Of a stretch of DNA of 64,000 nucleotides, positions 1 to 11,619 are shown one piece after another (position 1 is the first letter of the stretch; every line of letters starts with the position of its first letter). The stretch is from Leptasterias polaris (lineage: Eukaryota > Echinodermata > Asteroidea > Forcipulatida > Asteriidae): the NCBI GenBank assembly GCA_037783415.1, contig JAZGTN010000178.1, forward strand, positions 1,054,001 through 1,118,000, given 5' to 3'. The translations under genes and the position numbers were made by a program. Under the pieces are notes generated by a model. The model searched no databases. It was not told the origin of the DNA and saw nothing but the letters and a program-made list of their open reading frames with translations.

Positions 1-248
1 GCAGTGGGAACACGCAATTTGGTCTCAACACAGTGCCAACGCACAGTTCACGGTCACAGAACTAGAACACTAAACGTAATAGAGCCACAGACTACATCAA
101 AAACACTAGACCAAATAAGTAGACCAAATAAGTGGACCAAAGACCAAAGACCAAAGACCAAAGAGAGCGGGAAACCCAGCGCTGCTCGCTTATAAGAACC
201 CGCTAGCACCCCCCGCAAAGCACAATGCGCACTGCGTCTTTTGGTGCA
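1..248. other. Non-coding edge with a short tandem repeat
   Basis: No gene is recognised here. Bases 109-163 are a short imperfect tandem repeat built on 'accaaataagt' and then 'gaccaaa' units. A short open frame crosses the stretch but has low-complexity composition and no recognisable motif. Confidence 0.5.
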
Positions 249-1200
249 CTAAACTTCACCAAGTCTACCCCCTGTTCCGTCACAGTACGCAGCTCTTTTC
301 ATGTGACGACAAACAGCGTTTTTACTATTCTTGATGTCTTTGGAATTCCTTGGCCATGTGCGTGTGTCTAGGAGCTTCATAGGCCCAAGATATGGGTCTT
401 CGTGGACATTGCCAAGCCTCCTTCGAACGCATTCCTCAACTTTACTCAGGATGGACTGCATTTTGTCTTTGAATGTGTCCACATCAACTCGTCCGTTTAG
501 CTGATTGCCACAGAGCATACCAACTCCAAACTCGATCTCTTCCATCAATTCTTGGAGACTGCAATCTTCTATTGTCGGACGTTTTGCAGCAGGTTCTTGA
601 TCATCATCCTGGCCATTCAAACTACTGACTCGTACATAGAATTGCTCCAAACTGTTCTTGCGGACGTTTTGCAGCAGGTTCTTGATCATCATCCTGGCCA
701 TTCAAACTACTGACTCGTACATAGAATTGCTCCAAACTGTTCTTGGCCAGAAGGAAGTTGGTTGAAGACTTCTGCAAACTCTCAGACAGTGAGGACAGTG
801 GTCCAAGGACGTCTCTAAGGTGGAGGAGATGCAGCACAAAGTCCTTACTCAGGAGCTTTTTTAGATAGCCTTTGATTCAGGCTTTGTCTGCAGCCGGAAC
901 AGTTGCATCCTCTGTATAGTTCTCGAGGTGTCTGATGATTGATGTATAAGATGTTACTAAGGCCTTGCAGGCTCTGGCCTTGTGCTGGACCCACCTAGTA
1001 CCATCTGCCTTTTGTGGTTTCCTGACACTTTCATGTATTATCTCAGCAATTTATCTAGGATTTGAAATTTTGCATGGTGGGAATACAATATAGTAAGGCT
1101 TGCAATCCACAGTTGCCGCCTCAGCCCTATCAATGAGCTGATCCTCATCCACAGTACTTAATCAGTGTTAGAGTCATGGCATTATCATGAAGACTATCAG
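249..1200 (-). pseudogene. hAT-like (ZNF862-type) transposase relic
   Basis: Read on the minus strand, bases about 1040-850 encode a stretch containing GTRWVQHKARACKAL. The GTRW motif is typical of the hAT-type transposase proteins related to ZNF862. The next stretch (837-622) reads LGPLSSLSESLQKSS, which fits the same family just downstream. The last stretch (about 570-249) contains a DPYLGP...DTRTWP segment resembling the end of the catalytic region. The frame is broken by an in-frame stop near 880 and by an 85-bp tandem duplication that shifts the frame. No BED finger or C-terminal dimerisation block is intact. Family assignment rests on motif memory and is moderate; inactivity is clear from the breaks. 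Confidence 0.55.
576..745. repeat. Perfect 85-bp tandem duplication
   Basis: Bases 576-660 are repeated exactly at 661-745, starting 'cggacgttttgcagcaggtt'. As 85 is not a multiple of three, the duplication shifts the reading frame of the hAT-like relic it lies in. Confidence 0.95.
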
Positions 1201-1720
1201 AGCATACTGATTGAAACATACAGTTATTACACCACCAGTTCTTTTCAGAACCATCAGTTCTTTTTAGATCCACCATAACTTATAAGAGGTTAGTAACATG
1301 GTGCTACTGAAAGCCTCACTAGATAACTAATTACTCTAATTTGTTTTTGAGATGTTGGGAAAAATTGGAGCAAAAACAAAAATTAGCTCTACCTCAAAGC
1401 GACTGATAGCTGTATGTCGCTTTGTCTGAAAAACGTATGGTAGATCACATTGTGTAATTATGACATTATGAAACAGTACAAGCATCAATCTAGTTCCTCA
1501 CCACTGTCACTTTCTGAATTTTCATTTACTGTTCTTATTTGAGTCACTGCCGCCTTGATCCTTTTTGTCTTCCCCCCTTTTCTTTCCCTTGAACCAGAAA
1601 ACCAGTCACTTATGGCTCTGTCGATAGATTGATCAAGGGTATGTTTGTATTCCTTAGTCATCCTGATGCTTTCTAGATAAAAAATAAGATAAAATAATCA
1701 TGAGCTATAGGGGGAATGTT
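1201..1720. other. No recognisable gene
   Basis: AT-rich sequence with no long frame and no motif I recognise. It separates the two hAT-like fragments and may be decayed element sequence. Confidence 0.4.
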
Positions 1721-1800
1721 TCAATGTGGATAACAAATTGACAATGTGGATAACAAAGTGACAATGTGGATAACAAATTGACAATGTGGATAACATGTGT
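1721..1800. repeat. Four tandem 20-bp units
   Basis: Four consecutive 20-bp units (1721-1740, 1741-1760, 1761-1780, 1781-1800) share 'caatgtggataacaaa'. The last unit diverges at its end. Confidence 0.9.
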
Positions 1801-2215
1801 TGTATGATTTCAAAGAAAAATCTTATACTCACTGGAGGACTGATGAAGTCCTTTGTCAGCAGATAAATCCTCTTCCTTTGTGTTTTACAATATTCACAAT
1901 AGGTGCCCACTGTGAACTGACATGGCCCATCCAGTAGAGTCAAGGTTGACTTTATGGGGTCTCCCACATAGTTAGCTAGAGATCGGTCGAGTTGCTGTAG
2001 CCATTTTTCCCATCTGCCCCCACATCCTTGGCCTTCATACCTCTGTAGAAAGTCTTGTGCAACACTTTCAACATCTGCCACTCTTGCTTGATCTTGCTGG
2101 ACTGGAAGCCAACAGCAGCCAATGAAGTTGAGAAGTGAGCAGCAACAACTTCCATTGCTTCCTCCTCAGCAGTCACGTCAGCCTCTCTCCAACTAGCAGG
2201 ATTCAGCCAAAACAT
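1801..2215 (-). pseudogene. Possible C-terminal hAT-like fragment
   Basis: The minus-strand frame at 2215-1976 reads MFWLNPASWREADVTAEEEA, followed by a region with EEAMEVVAAHF and KIKQEWQMLKV. The spacing of a W after a short N-P-x-x-W motif, then an acidic helix and an EW pair, recalls the segment before the dimerisation domain of ZNF862-type hAT proteins. A second, overlapping frame (2081-1698) has a lysine/arginine-rich patch and a Cys pair (YCEYCK). In minus-strand order this piece lies before the GTRW piece, so it is either a second relic copy or a rearrangement. Weak assignment. Confidence 0.3.
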
Positions 2216-2235
2216 GCTTGTATAAACACTCTCGT

Positions 2236-2670
2236 TGTTAAATGAGTACCTTCGGTGTTGTAAAATTATGGTTCGTCGCTGTGATTTTACAAGCAGAGGC
2301 TTGTAAAAATAGGGCAGCTCCAGTCATTTAACGTAACTTTTCTTGTAAAATAACAACTTTCTAACTTTAATTTTACAAATTAAACCCTGTAAAATCACGG
2401 TCCCACTAATGTAACTTCACGTTGACGGTTGAGCAAAATTACACGCCACACTGTTAAACCACCCTTCGGTGTTGTAAAATTATGGTTCGTCGCTGTGATT
2501 TTACAAGGAGAGGCTTGTAAAAATAGGATAGCTCCACCGTCCTTTCACATAACTTTTGTTTTAAAATCACAGCTTTTTGAAATTAATTTCACAAAATCAG
2601 CCCAGTAAAATCACGTTCCGTACCTTACCGTAAAATACACGTCAATTTAATAACTGGAAACATCAAGAAC
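2236..2670. repeat. Two tandem units of about 214 bp rich in TGTAAAAT
   Basis: The string 'ccttcggtgttgtaaaatta' begins at 2249 and again at 2463, and similarity continues for most of each 214-bp unit. The units are rich in 'ttgtaaaa' and 'ttttacaa' in both orientations, as in subterminal repeats of some DNA transposons. No coding sequence is seen. Confidence 0.75.
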
Positions 2671-2974
2671 AAACAATTAATAACATTACCGGAACACATC
2701 AGTGTAGGGTTTCGATTTCTTTTTATTTAGCGCTCAACATCCTCAAACCACAAACATGTAAAAACTTGGCAAACTTTGGCATATACCTTCTTGGAACCCG
2801 AAGAACAAACAAGAAAAGCAGAACAAAAACATCTCCAACATTTAAGCATTTGTAAATAACGGTGTAATGTTCTGTTCTGATGGTGTAACAAAAAATAACT
2901 AAATTTATAATACAAACTTGTCTATTTTTTGTTCCACTATCAGAACAGAACATTACACGTATATTACATCACAA
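2671..2974. other. No recognisable gene
   Basis: AT-rich spacer before the satellite. A 20-bp stretch around a 'gttctgttctgatggtgtaa' sequence recurs inverted at 2935-2960 ('atcagaacagaacattacac'), suggesting a small foldback. No protein motif is seen. Confidence 0.4.
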
Positions 2975-5900
2975 ATTATGTGCTGCAGATCTTTTGCAGT
3001 GACACATAATTTTTATCTGTAATAGTGGCTCAAGTTTTGGCCCCATCACCAAGAATACATATGTGATCACAGGTCTTTTTTTACTGGCATAACTCCAACT
3101 GATTTTAAAGGCCTGTATAAAAGTATGACCTGAATAAAAATGAGACAAGTTTTTATGTGTTGCAGATCTTTTGCAGTGACACATAATTTTTATCTGTAAT
3201 AGTGGCTCAAGTTTTGGCCCCATCACCAAGAATACATATGTGATCACAGGTCTTTTTTTACTGGCATAACTCCAACTGATTTTAAAGGCCTGTATAAAAG
3301 TATGACCTGAATAAAAATGAGACAAGTTTTTATGTGTTGCAGATCTTTTGCAGTGACACATAATTTTTATCTGTAATAGTGGCTCAAGTTTTGGCCCCAT
3401 CACCAAGAATACATATGTGATCACAGGTCTTTTTTTACTGGCATAACTCCAACTGATTTTAAAGGCCTGTATAAAAGTATGACCTGAATAAAAATGAGAC
3501 AATTTTTTATGTGTTGCAGATCTTTTGCAGTGACACATAATTTTTATCTGTAATAGTGGCTCAAGTTTTGGCCCCATCACCAAGAATACATATGTGATCA
3601 CAGGTCTTTTTTAACTGGCATAACTCCAACTGATTTTAAAGGCCTGTATAAAAGTATGACCTGAATAAAAATGAGACAAGTTTTTATGTGTTGCAGATCT
3701 TTTGCAGTGACACATAATTTTTATCTGTAATAGTGGCTCAAGTTTTGGCCCCATCACCAAGAATACATATGTGATCACAGGTCTTTTTTTACTGGCATAA
3801 CTCCAACTGATTTTAAAGGCCTGTATAAAAGTATGACCTGAATAAAAATGAGACAAGTTTTTATGTGTTGCAGATCTTTTGCAGTGACACATAATTTTTA
3901 TCTGTAATAGTGGCTCAAGTTTTGGCCCCATCACCAAGAATACATATGTGATCACAGGTCTTTTTTTACTGGCATAACTCCAACTGATTTTAAAGGCCTG
4001 TATAAAAGTATGACCTGAATAAAAATGAGACAAGTTTTTATGTGTTGCAGATCTTTTGCAGTGACACATAATTTTTATCTGTAATAGTGGCTCAAGTTTT
4101 GGCCCCATCACCAAGAATACATATGTGATCACAGGTCTTTTTTAACTGGCATAACTCCAACTGATTTTAAAGGCCTGTATAAAAGTATGACCTGAATAAA
4201 AATGAGACAAGTTTTTATGTGTTGCAGATCTTTTGCAGTGACACATAATTTTTATCTGTAATAGTGGCTCAAGTTTTGGCCCCATCACCAAGAATACATA
4301 TGTGATCACAGGTCTTTTTTTACTGGCATAACTCCAACTGATTTTAAAGGCCTGTATAAAAGTATGACCTGAATAAAAATGAGACAAGTTTTTATGTGTT
4401 GCAGATCTTTTGCAGTGACACATAATTTTTATCTGTAATAGTGGCTCAAGTTTTGGCCCCATCACCAAGAATACATATGTGATCACAGGTCTTTTTTTAC
4501 TGGCATAACTCCAACTGATTTTAAAGGCCTGTATAAAAGTATGACCTGAATAAAAATGAGACAAGTTTTTATGTGTTGCAGATCTTTTGCAGTGACACAT
4601 AATTTTTATCTGTAATAGTGGCTCAAGTTTTGGCCCCATCACCAAGAATACATATGTGATCACAGGTCTTTTTTTACTGGCATAACTCCAACTGATTTTA
4701 AAGGCCTGTATAAAAGTATGACCTGAATAAAAATGAGACAAGTTTTTATGTGTTGCAGATCTTTTGCAGTGACACATAATTTTTATCTGTAATAGTGGCT
4801 CAAGTTTTGGCCCCATCACCAAGAATACATATGTGATCACAGGTCTTTTTTTACTGGCATAACTCCAACTGATTTTAAAGGCCTGTATAAAAGTATGACC
4901 TGAATAAAAATGAGACAAGTTTTTATGTGTTGCAGATCTTTTGCAGTGACACATAATTTTTATCTGTAATAGTGGCTCAAGTTTTGGCCCCATCACCAAG
5001 AATACATATGTGATCACAGGTCTTTTTTTACTGGCATAACTCCAACTGATTTTAAAGGCCTGTATAAAAGTATGACCTGAATAAAAATGAGACAAGTTTT
5101 TATGTGTTGCAGATCTTTTGCAGTGACACATAATTTTTATCTGTAATAGTGGCTCAAGTTTTGGCCCCATCACCAAGAATACATATGTGATCACAGGTCT
5201 TTTTTTACTGGCATAACTCCAACTGATTTTAAAGGCCTGTATAAAAGTATGACCTGAATAAAAATGAGACAAGTTTTTATGTGTTGCAGATCTTTTGCAG
5301 TGACACATAATTTTTATCTGTAATAGTGGCTCAAGTTTTGGCCCCATCACCAAGAATACATATGTGATCACAGGTCTTTTTTTACTGGCATAACTCCAAC
5401 TGATTTTAAAGGCCTGTATAAAAGTATGACCTGAATAAAAATGAGACAAGTTTTTATGTGTTGCAGATCTTTTGCAGTGACACATAATTTTTATCTGTAA
5501 TAGTGGCTCAAGTTTTGGCCCCATCACCAAGAATACATATGTGATCACAGGTCTTTTTTAACTGGCATAACTCCAACTGATTTTAAAGGCCTGTATAAAA
5601 GTATGACCTGAATAAAAATGAGACAAGTTTTTATGTGTTGCAGATCTTTTGCAGTGACACATAATTTTTATCTGTAATAGTGGCTCAAGTTTTGGCCCCA
5701 TCACCAAGAATACATATGTGATCACAGGTCTTTTTTTACTGGCATAACTCCAACTGATTTTAAAGGCCTGTATAAAAGTATGACCTGAATAAAAATGAGA
5801 CAAGTTTTTATGTGTTGCAGATCTTTTGCAGTGACACATAATTTTTATCTGTAATAGTGGCTCAAGTTTTGGCCCCATCACCAAGAATACATATGTGATC

Positions 5901-6720
5901 ACAGGTCTTTTTTAACTGGCATAACTCCAACTGATTTTAAAGGCCTGTATAAAAGTATGACCTGAATAAAAATGAGACAAGTTTTTATGTGTTGCAGATC
6001 TTTTGCAGTGACACATAATTTTTATCTGTAATAGTGGCTCAAGTTTTGGCCCCATCACCAAGAATACATATGTGATCACAGGTCTTTTTTTACTGGCATA
6101 ACTCCAACTGATTTTAAAGGCCTGTATAAAAGTATGACCTGAATAAAAATGAGACAAGTTTTTATGTGTTGCAGATCTTTTGCAGTGACACATAATTTTT
6201 ATCTGTAATAGTGGCTCAAGTTTTGGCCCCATCACCAAGAATACATATGTGATCACAGGTCTTTTTTTACTGGCATAACTCCAACTGATTTTAAAGGCCT
6301 GTATAAAAGTATGACCTGAATAAAAATGAGACAAGTTTTTATGTGTTGCAGATCTTTTGCAGTGACACATAATTTTTATCTGTAATAGTGGCTCAAGTTT
6401 TGGCCCCATCACCAAGAATACATATGTGATCACAGGTCTTTTTTTACTGGCATAACTCCAACTGATTTTAAAGGCCTGTATAAAAGTATGACCTGAATAA
6501 AAATGAGACTAGTTTTTATGTGTTGCAGATCTTTTGCAGTGACACATAATTTTTATCTCTTATAGTGGCTCAAGTTTTGGCCACTCCACCAAGAATACAT
6601 ATGTGATCACAGGTCTTTGTTTATTGGTACAACTTCCACTAATATTAAAGGCCTGATACTATTATTACCTGAACAAAAATGAGACAAGTTTATAATGTGC
6701 TGCATGTTTTTGCAATGGCA
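2975..6720. repeat. 177-bp satellite array, 21 units
   Basis: The marker 'actggcataactccaactga' recurs every 177 bp from 3083 to 6446, and a diverged version sits at 6623. The array therefore has about 20 near-identical units plus one decayed right-end unit. Because 177 is divisible by three and the unit lacks stops in one minus frame, each unit reads as a 59-residue block beginning ITYVFLVMGPKLEPLL. This gives long minus-strand open frames of up to 468 codons. They are broken only where one base differs (t to a at 3613, 4144, 5560 and 5914), which creates a stop. I read the open frame as a by-product of unit length, not a gene. Near-identity between units implies recent amplification or homogenisation. 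Confidence 0.95.
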
Positions 6721-6810
6721 CATATATTAAAATTATGTGTCACTGCAAAAAATCTTGGTGGAGTAGCCAAAACTTTTATGTGATGATTACATTTACATGT
6801 ACCATGTTTT

Positions 6811-9800
6811 TTAAATCAAGTCCCACTCATTCTCAAAGGCTTTCATTGAATTAGCCAGCTTCAGTACGCCTGGATGAACAGACGGCTTCTTTCGTCCACT
6901 TTTGGAGCCAGTCCCTGGGTTTAGGCCCAAGAAACATCTGTAATATAAACAGAAATATACAGATTGGAATATTGCCTTGTCTTTGTTAAAAAATAAAGAT
7001 GTGCTGTTATGTTTTTCATAAAAAAGTTGGAACTGTTTAGATACAGAAAGGAGTTAATGTCATGTTTCGACCCTAGCAGAGTCCTTCTCAAAGGCTAAAT
7101 GACAACACAACACACACAAACATGTGTAACAGAAGCAGCCAGGTGGAAAGAAGTGAAAAGACAAAAGAAGACTGTAGTCAGAAAAAGCAGGGGAGGAACA
7201 ATGGAAAGGGAGACAAAGAAGGGGTGCACACTAATTTTATGTGTGACCCTTGACATACTAGTGGGCATACATGTGCTATGAGTATGGCCAAATATCAGAC
7301 CACTTCCTACTGTCCAATGAGACCCACTTGTAATATGACTCTTAGGGGTCCCACCCTAAGTACATGCTGTCTCCTGTGTTCAGTTGTTCATGAGTACCAA
7401 ATAAACCAATACCTATCTTACGATCAATGGTTGAAAAATCTCAACCCTGACCTGGAATCAGGGCGAAAATTCTCAGGGTTAGTGCAGGTTTAAATGTTTC
7501 CAATTGTTAAACACAAAACATGATATTTGAACCCTGCATCAACCCTGGGATTCCTCTAACATGAACAGGCCAAGCTTCTTGAACATTGTCAGTAAACTCA
7601 CCTCTGGATAAACTCAAGCGCCCCTTCGGATTTGTTCGGGTACTTCAAATTGAAGCAATAGTAAGCACAGAACCACATGCTTAGGGCTGACAAAGGATTA
7701 GCCAAATCTGCCACGAGAAACTTTCCAATGGCGAGTGAAAAGCTTGAAGCTTGAAGTGGTCTACCTGCAGTGCATGTAATGAAAGTATTGGACAGTAAAA
7801 TTAAAGACACAAACAAATGCTTTGCAAATATTTAGATGGAGATTTGACTTGTAGTATGCAATGTTTCTGACAAACATGCTAAGTGACATTTTAACCCTAT
7901 CAGGAGGGGAGAGCACACCCCCACATATTAATCAGTCGTAAACTTTGGAAAATGCAGAGGAAGGGGGCAATATGTGGTCCCCCCCTTGAACAGCCTTAAA
8001 ACAAACTCTTTATGTTAATTTGTTGGCTGTAAAGTTTGAAGAACACAGCAAGCCCTGTACCATTTTATACAGACAAAACAAAACAAAACCAATATATGCA
8101 CTTACCTGATGAAACCAAACATGGGTTTGCAGGAAGTCTGTCTTTCTCCATAGGATATCCAAGTGTCTATTATAAAACAACATAGAAACACAAAAAATGT
8201 AGGTTAAAATGTAGGTTAAAAAACTTATCAGATAGAATAATAGAGTTGGACAAATTAGGAAAAATTACAGTCACAGCTTACAGTTCAATAGCACCAATCC
8301 CAAGGTGATTGCAAAGTGAGGGTTGGCTATTGTGCAGGATGGGTTCAGACTGGATGGGTTTCTTTGTCTTGTCTTATCTTGTTGTAAATATTGCACAAAC
8401 CGCTACTGCTTGGTTGGGCTATAAACGCGCAGACCCTCTTGCATGTAAGCTCCTACATGTACTTAAATTTGGATGTTTTAAAGAAGGGACTTAAAGTATT
8501 GGTGGCAGCAGCTGATCTCACTTGTGGTTGGAGTGAGTTCCACATTCAGTCATTGAAATGCAAACAATTAAGTAGGGTGACCCTTACCTCTCTTGATATG
8601 ACGTGGCAAGCTTCATCCTCTCCAAAGTAACTGCACAGTAGCAGAATCAGCCCAATCACTTGTGGTGTTTTGTCACCTACTTCATGATTGGCTTTCTCTA
8701 TATCAGTGAGGACAGTTCGTACCTTTTTGTTGTTAACACCTTGCTTCAAAAAGCGTAGCAGCTTTGGTACCTTGTCTTCGAAGATATTTGTCAGTTTCAC
8801 CTTCACATCTATGCCAACAAGTTCTTTGAAGTGTTCCAACATGAATCTTTCGTCAAAGAGGTAGGGCCATTGTTCTGTTAAGTCGAGGAACACACATGTT
8901 GGTTTATTTATTGCCTGCCTTTGACTCCTGTAAGTCAAACCCATTAGGTCCATGACCTCCGAATGTTTGGTGTGAGGTTCTGATTTGTGTAATTGTTTTA
9001 ATTGTTCTTTGAGTTCAATTTGCGATTCTTGTGTCTGACCTTGAGGAAAAGAACTGGGTTCCCAGTTAATACATCCATACGAATCACGCTTTCTCTTACT
9101 GACAGGTGTTGCACTCGCATTGTCTGGTGATGATTTCCTTTTTGTAGACAACTGACTCCGAGAAATATTATCAACCCTGTTGACGAGTTGCGAGAGGATA
9201 CTATCGTATCCGCTACCAATTTGTTCACCGTCGACTTCGTCGAAGGATTTTGGGTATTTACGGATGACTTCTTGGGCAATTGACCGTAATGTCTTAGTGC
9301 GAGGGAGTGGTGTGTTTGGCTTGTGTAAATCGTCTACTATGACTCTAATCATCTCCTTCCTCATGCTTGGTGATGGACTCAAATTAGCCTGTACACAAGA
9401 CAGGAGATCTTTCGACATCTTGCGCCAAGGGACACTAGGTTGAACACTAGATGCAGTCGATGACATTGGAGATGTGCCTGATGCAGTTGATGAAAAGTCA
9501 TCTTCTGGCACAGATGAGCCTGCCGCTGATGAAGAGTCATCTTCTGTCACAGATGAATCCAATGCAGGTGCTTTCTCAGGCACACCTATGAATGTGGAAA
9601 AATCTAATATTTATTAAATTTTATAATAAAACCAAAAACTTCAACTAATTGGAGCATTTTTGAGATGTACATTTTAACCCTGAATCTGCAAATTGTTAGC
9701 CTTTAGGTTAAAAAGACTTGCATTGGTGGATCCAGAATTTAAAGATTGGTATGTGTGTGTGGGGGAGGGAGTGATTAAAAAATGAACACATTCCCATGTA

Positions 9801-11200
9801 ATAATGAAAATAGTGAAATCAATATTAAATCATGCAAAGTAAGACACATGTATTATGTTCTGAATAAACTCTCAATTTTTTTTTTTATAGGGTCATTCCA
9901 AGTCAAATCACCTAAATTTTCAACATTCCCCCATGTGACCCCTTTAAATTTGGCTGAACATTTTTGAAAATATAGCTTTACCCTTCAAACTCAGACAAAA
10001 AATCCTGGCAAAATTCCTAGTGGATTGGGATTTATGGCCCACCAAAAGGGGCGTGGCACCACCCTTTTTGACATATGAAAATATTACTGACACTTTTCGT
10101 CCATTTTCATTTACTCATAGCTAGCTACATGTATTTATTTGAAAAGATGTGAGCCTGAAAGTTGGTTTATTGGGTAAACTTGACCTGTACTCTCTATATA
10201 AAAGGCATCTAAAACACTGTATCTACATCACATCTTGAGATATTCTCACCTAAAAACCCTACTTAAATTCTTCGACAGTTATTAAATTGGAATGTTTACC
10301 CCCCCCCCCAAATTCACATTCAAACATAAAATAGCACTATTTTTTTATAATATAGCTATTTAGCTATACTATACAAAATAGTGCTATTATTATGTTTGAA
10401 TGTGAATTTGGGGAGGGGGGGGGGGTAAACATTAAACAAACTTTGACCAATAAACCAACTTTGAGGCCCATACACACGTTATTTAAACACAAATTATGAG
10501 CATACATGTATGAAATTTGCGGAAAAGTGTCAGCAACATTTTCATTTGTCAAAAAGGGCGGTGACACACCCCATTTGGAGGGTCTTAAATCCCAATCCGC
10601 TTGGAATTTTTCTCATATTTTTAATTTATTTCATTTTTGTCTTAGTTTGAAGAATAATGCTATGTTTAAAACAAATTCAGCCAAACATGAGGGGGTCACC
10701 TGGGGACCCTTAGGTAACTTGATCAAAATGACCAAACAGTGCAACCTATTTTTTGCTTAAATGTACTACCAATCCACCTACATTGTAACAACTCTTCCCC
10801 ACCCCCACTTAACTTATTTAATGTTGGTTAAATTTTTTCATGGCGGGGTGGTTTAAGCCCACCCCCCCTAAAAAAAAAAAAGGATCTGTCAATGACTTGA
10901 GCAGCACGAAAAATCAAAAACTATATTTTTATTACTAACCTTTCACTTTCAAACCTGATAACAGCTTCCTTGCTTCAATCTTGGTAAGGGTAGGAACAAT
11001 GTCATCTTCAACCAAATAAGTCATGTCCTCTTTGCACACAACACCTAATCTTTGCAAGCAGGTCACTAATTTCATAAAGCGATGTGGCTGAATAGCTGGC
11101 AAAACTGTATGTATTGACTGTGCAATCTCATCTTCCTGCTCCTCCACATCACTTCCCGTTTCACTGTGAGTGTGAATGTCATCCATTTCAAAGCTGAAAT
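6811..11200 (-). CDS. Five-exon SAM-like domain protein (SAMD3-like, transposon-linked family)
   Basis: Minus-strand exons are 11200-10940, 9585-8588, 8166-8106, 7764-7602 and 6937-6811. Every intron has GT..AG borders and the codon phases match, giving an uninterrupted 531-codon frame from ATG at 11186 to TAA at 6811-6813. Exon 1 carries a SAM-like helical block (LQRLGVVCKEDMTYLVEDDI, then IEARKLLSGLK). Exon 2 has a low-complexity acidic/Ser start, a basic KRKRD patch and the conserved block beginning TCVFLDLTEQWPYLFDE. Exons 4 and 5 encode a block with FCAYYCFNLKYP and an end at FENEWDLI. This layout matches multi-copy fish and invertebrate proteins annotated 'sterile alpha motif domain-containing protein 3-like'. 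The upstream neighbour on the same strand is a transposase-like gene, so this is probably the second protein of one DNA transposon. The ATG is preceded by a splice acceptor at 11201-11202, so an upstream exon may exist. Its biochemical role is unknown. Confidence 0.75.
7059..7205 (+). repeat. Dispersed repeat R1, copy a
   Basis: Contains 'gtttcgaccctagcagagtc' then 'aaggctaaatgacaacacaa'. Related sequence occurs at 55078-55215 and 59304-59420 (same strand) and 59150-59254 (inverted). It lies in the last intron of the SAM-like gene. Confidence 0.7.
9885..10745. repeat. About 860-bp foldback (inverted repeat) element in intron 1
   Basis: The left arm (about 9885-10285) and right arm (about 10435-10745) are inverted relatives. 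Examples are 'catgtgacccctttaaattt' against the complement of the stretch holding 'aacatgagggggtcacctgg', and 'ggattgggatttatggccca' against a stretch with 'taaatcccaatccgcttgga'. The inner part is tighter: about 10286-10345 pairs with 10375-10434, including 'aaattcacattcaaacataa' and 'ttatgtttgaatgtgaattt', closed by an AT-rich loop. It sits in intron 1 of the SAM-like gene and looks like a foldback transposon or large MITE. Confidence 0.75.
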
Positions 11201-11619
11201 CTGTAATAAAACTGTTGAGTCAATGAAAGGGTAGATTGTCCCTACTCGGCTGGCACAGATTGACCCAAACTCTGATCACAACATCCATGGTACATGTGTT
11301 TTATTATATATTGTTTTGCTGGCAAATTGACAATAAATACTTGACCAAAACTGTTTAACCATGGGCAAAACTATTTGTACATTATACATCTATTTTGGTT
11401 AACCCCGCCTAATAATCAATACATGAAAATTAATCCATACATGTAAATGTTTTTAAAATATAAATCTTATAGGAACACAGAGACCATACACAATCTACTT
11501 GTAATTTCTTTCCATTGCACATTACAAAACAATACAAGGTGAGTACAGTGTACAGTGTAGGTGGATCAGCTGTTTGCCTCTTGACATGAGGTACATGAAG
11601 TCGACTATAAACTGCAGTC
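11201..11619. other. Spacer between the two minus-strand genes
   Basis: No coding sequence recognised. It is either intergenic sequence between the transposase-like gene and the SAM-like gene or an intron of the latter, because a splice acceptor lies at its left edge. Confidence 0.4.

Noticed and set aside
2969..6433. Long minus-strand open frames made of 59-residue repeats
   Set aside because: They follow automatically from a stop-free frame in a 177-bp unit; there is no start context, no independent codon bias, and several units carry a stop.
2975..6720. CRISPR-like regular array
   Set aside because: The whole 177-bp unit repeats with no unique spacers, and the DNA is animal.
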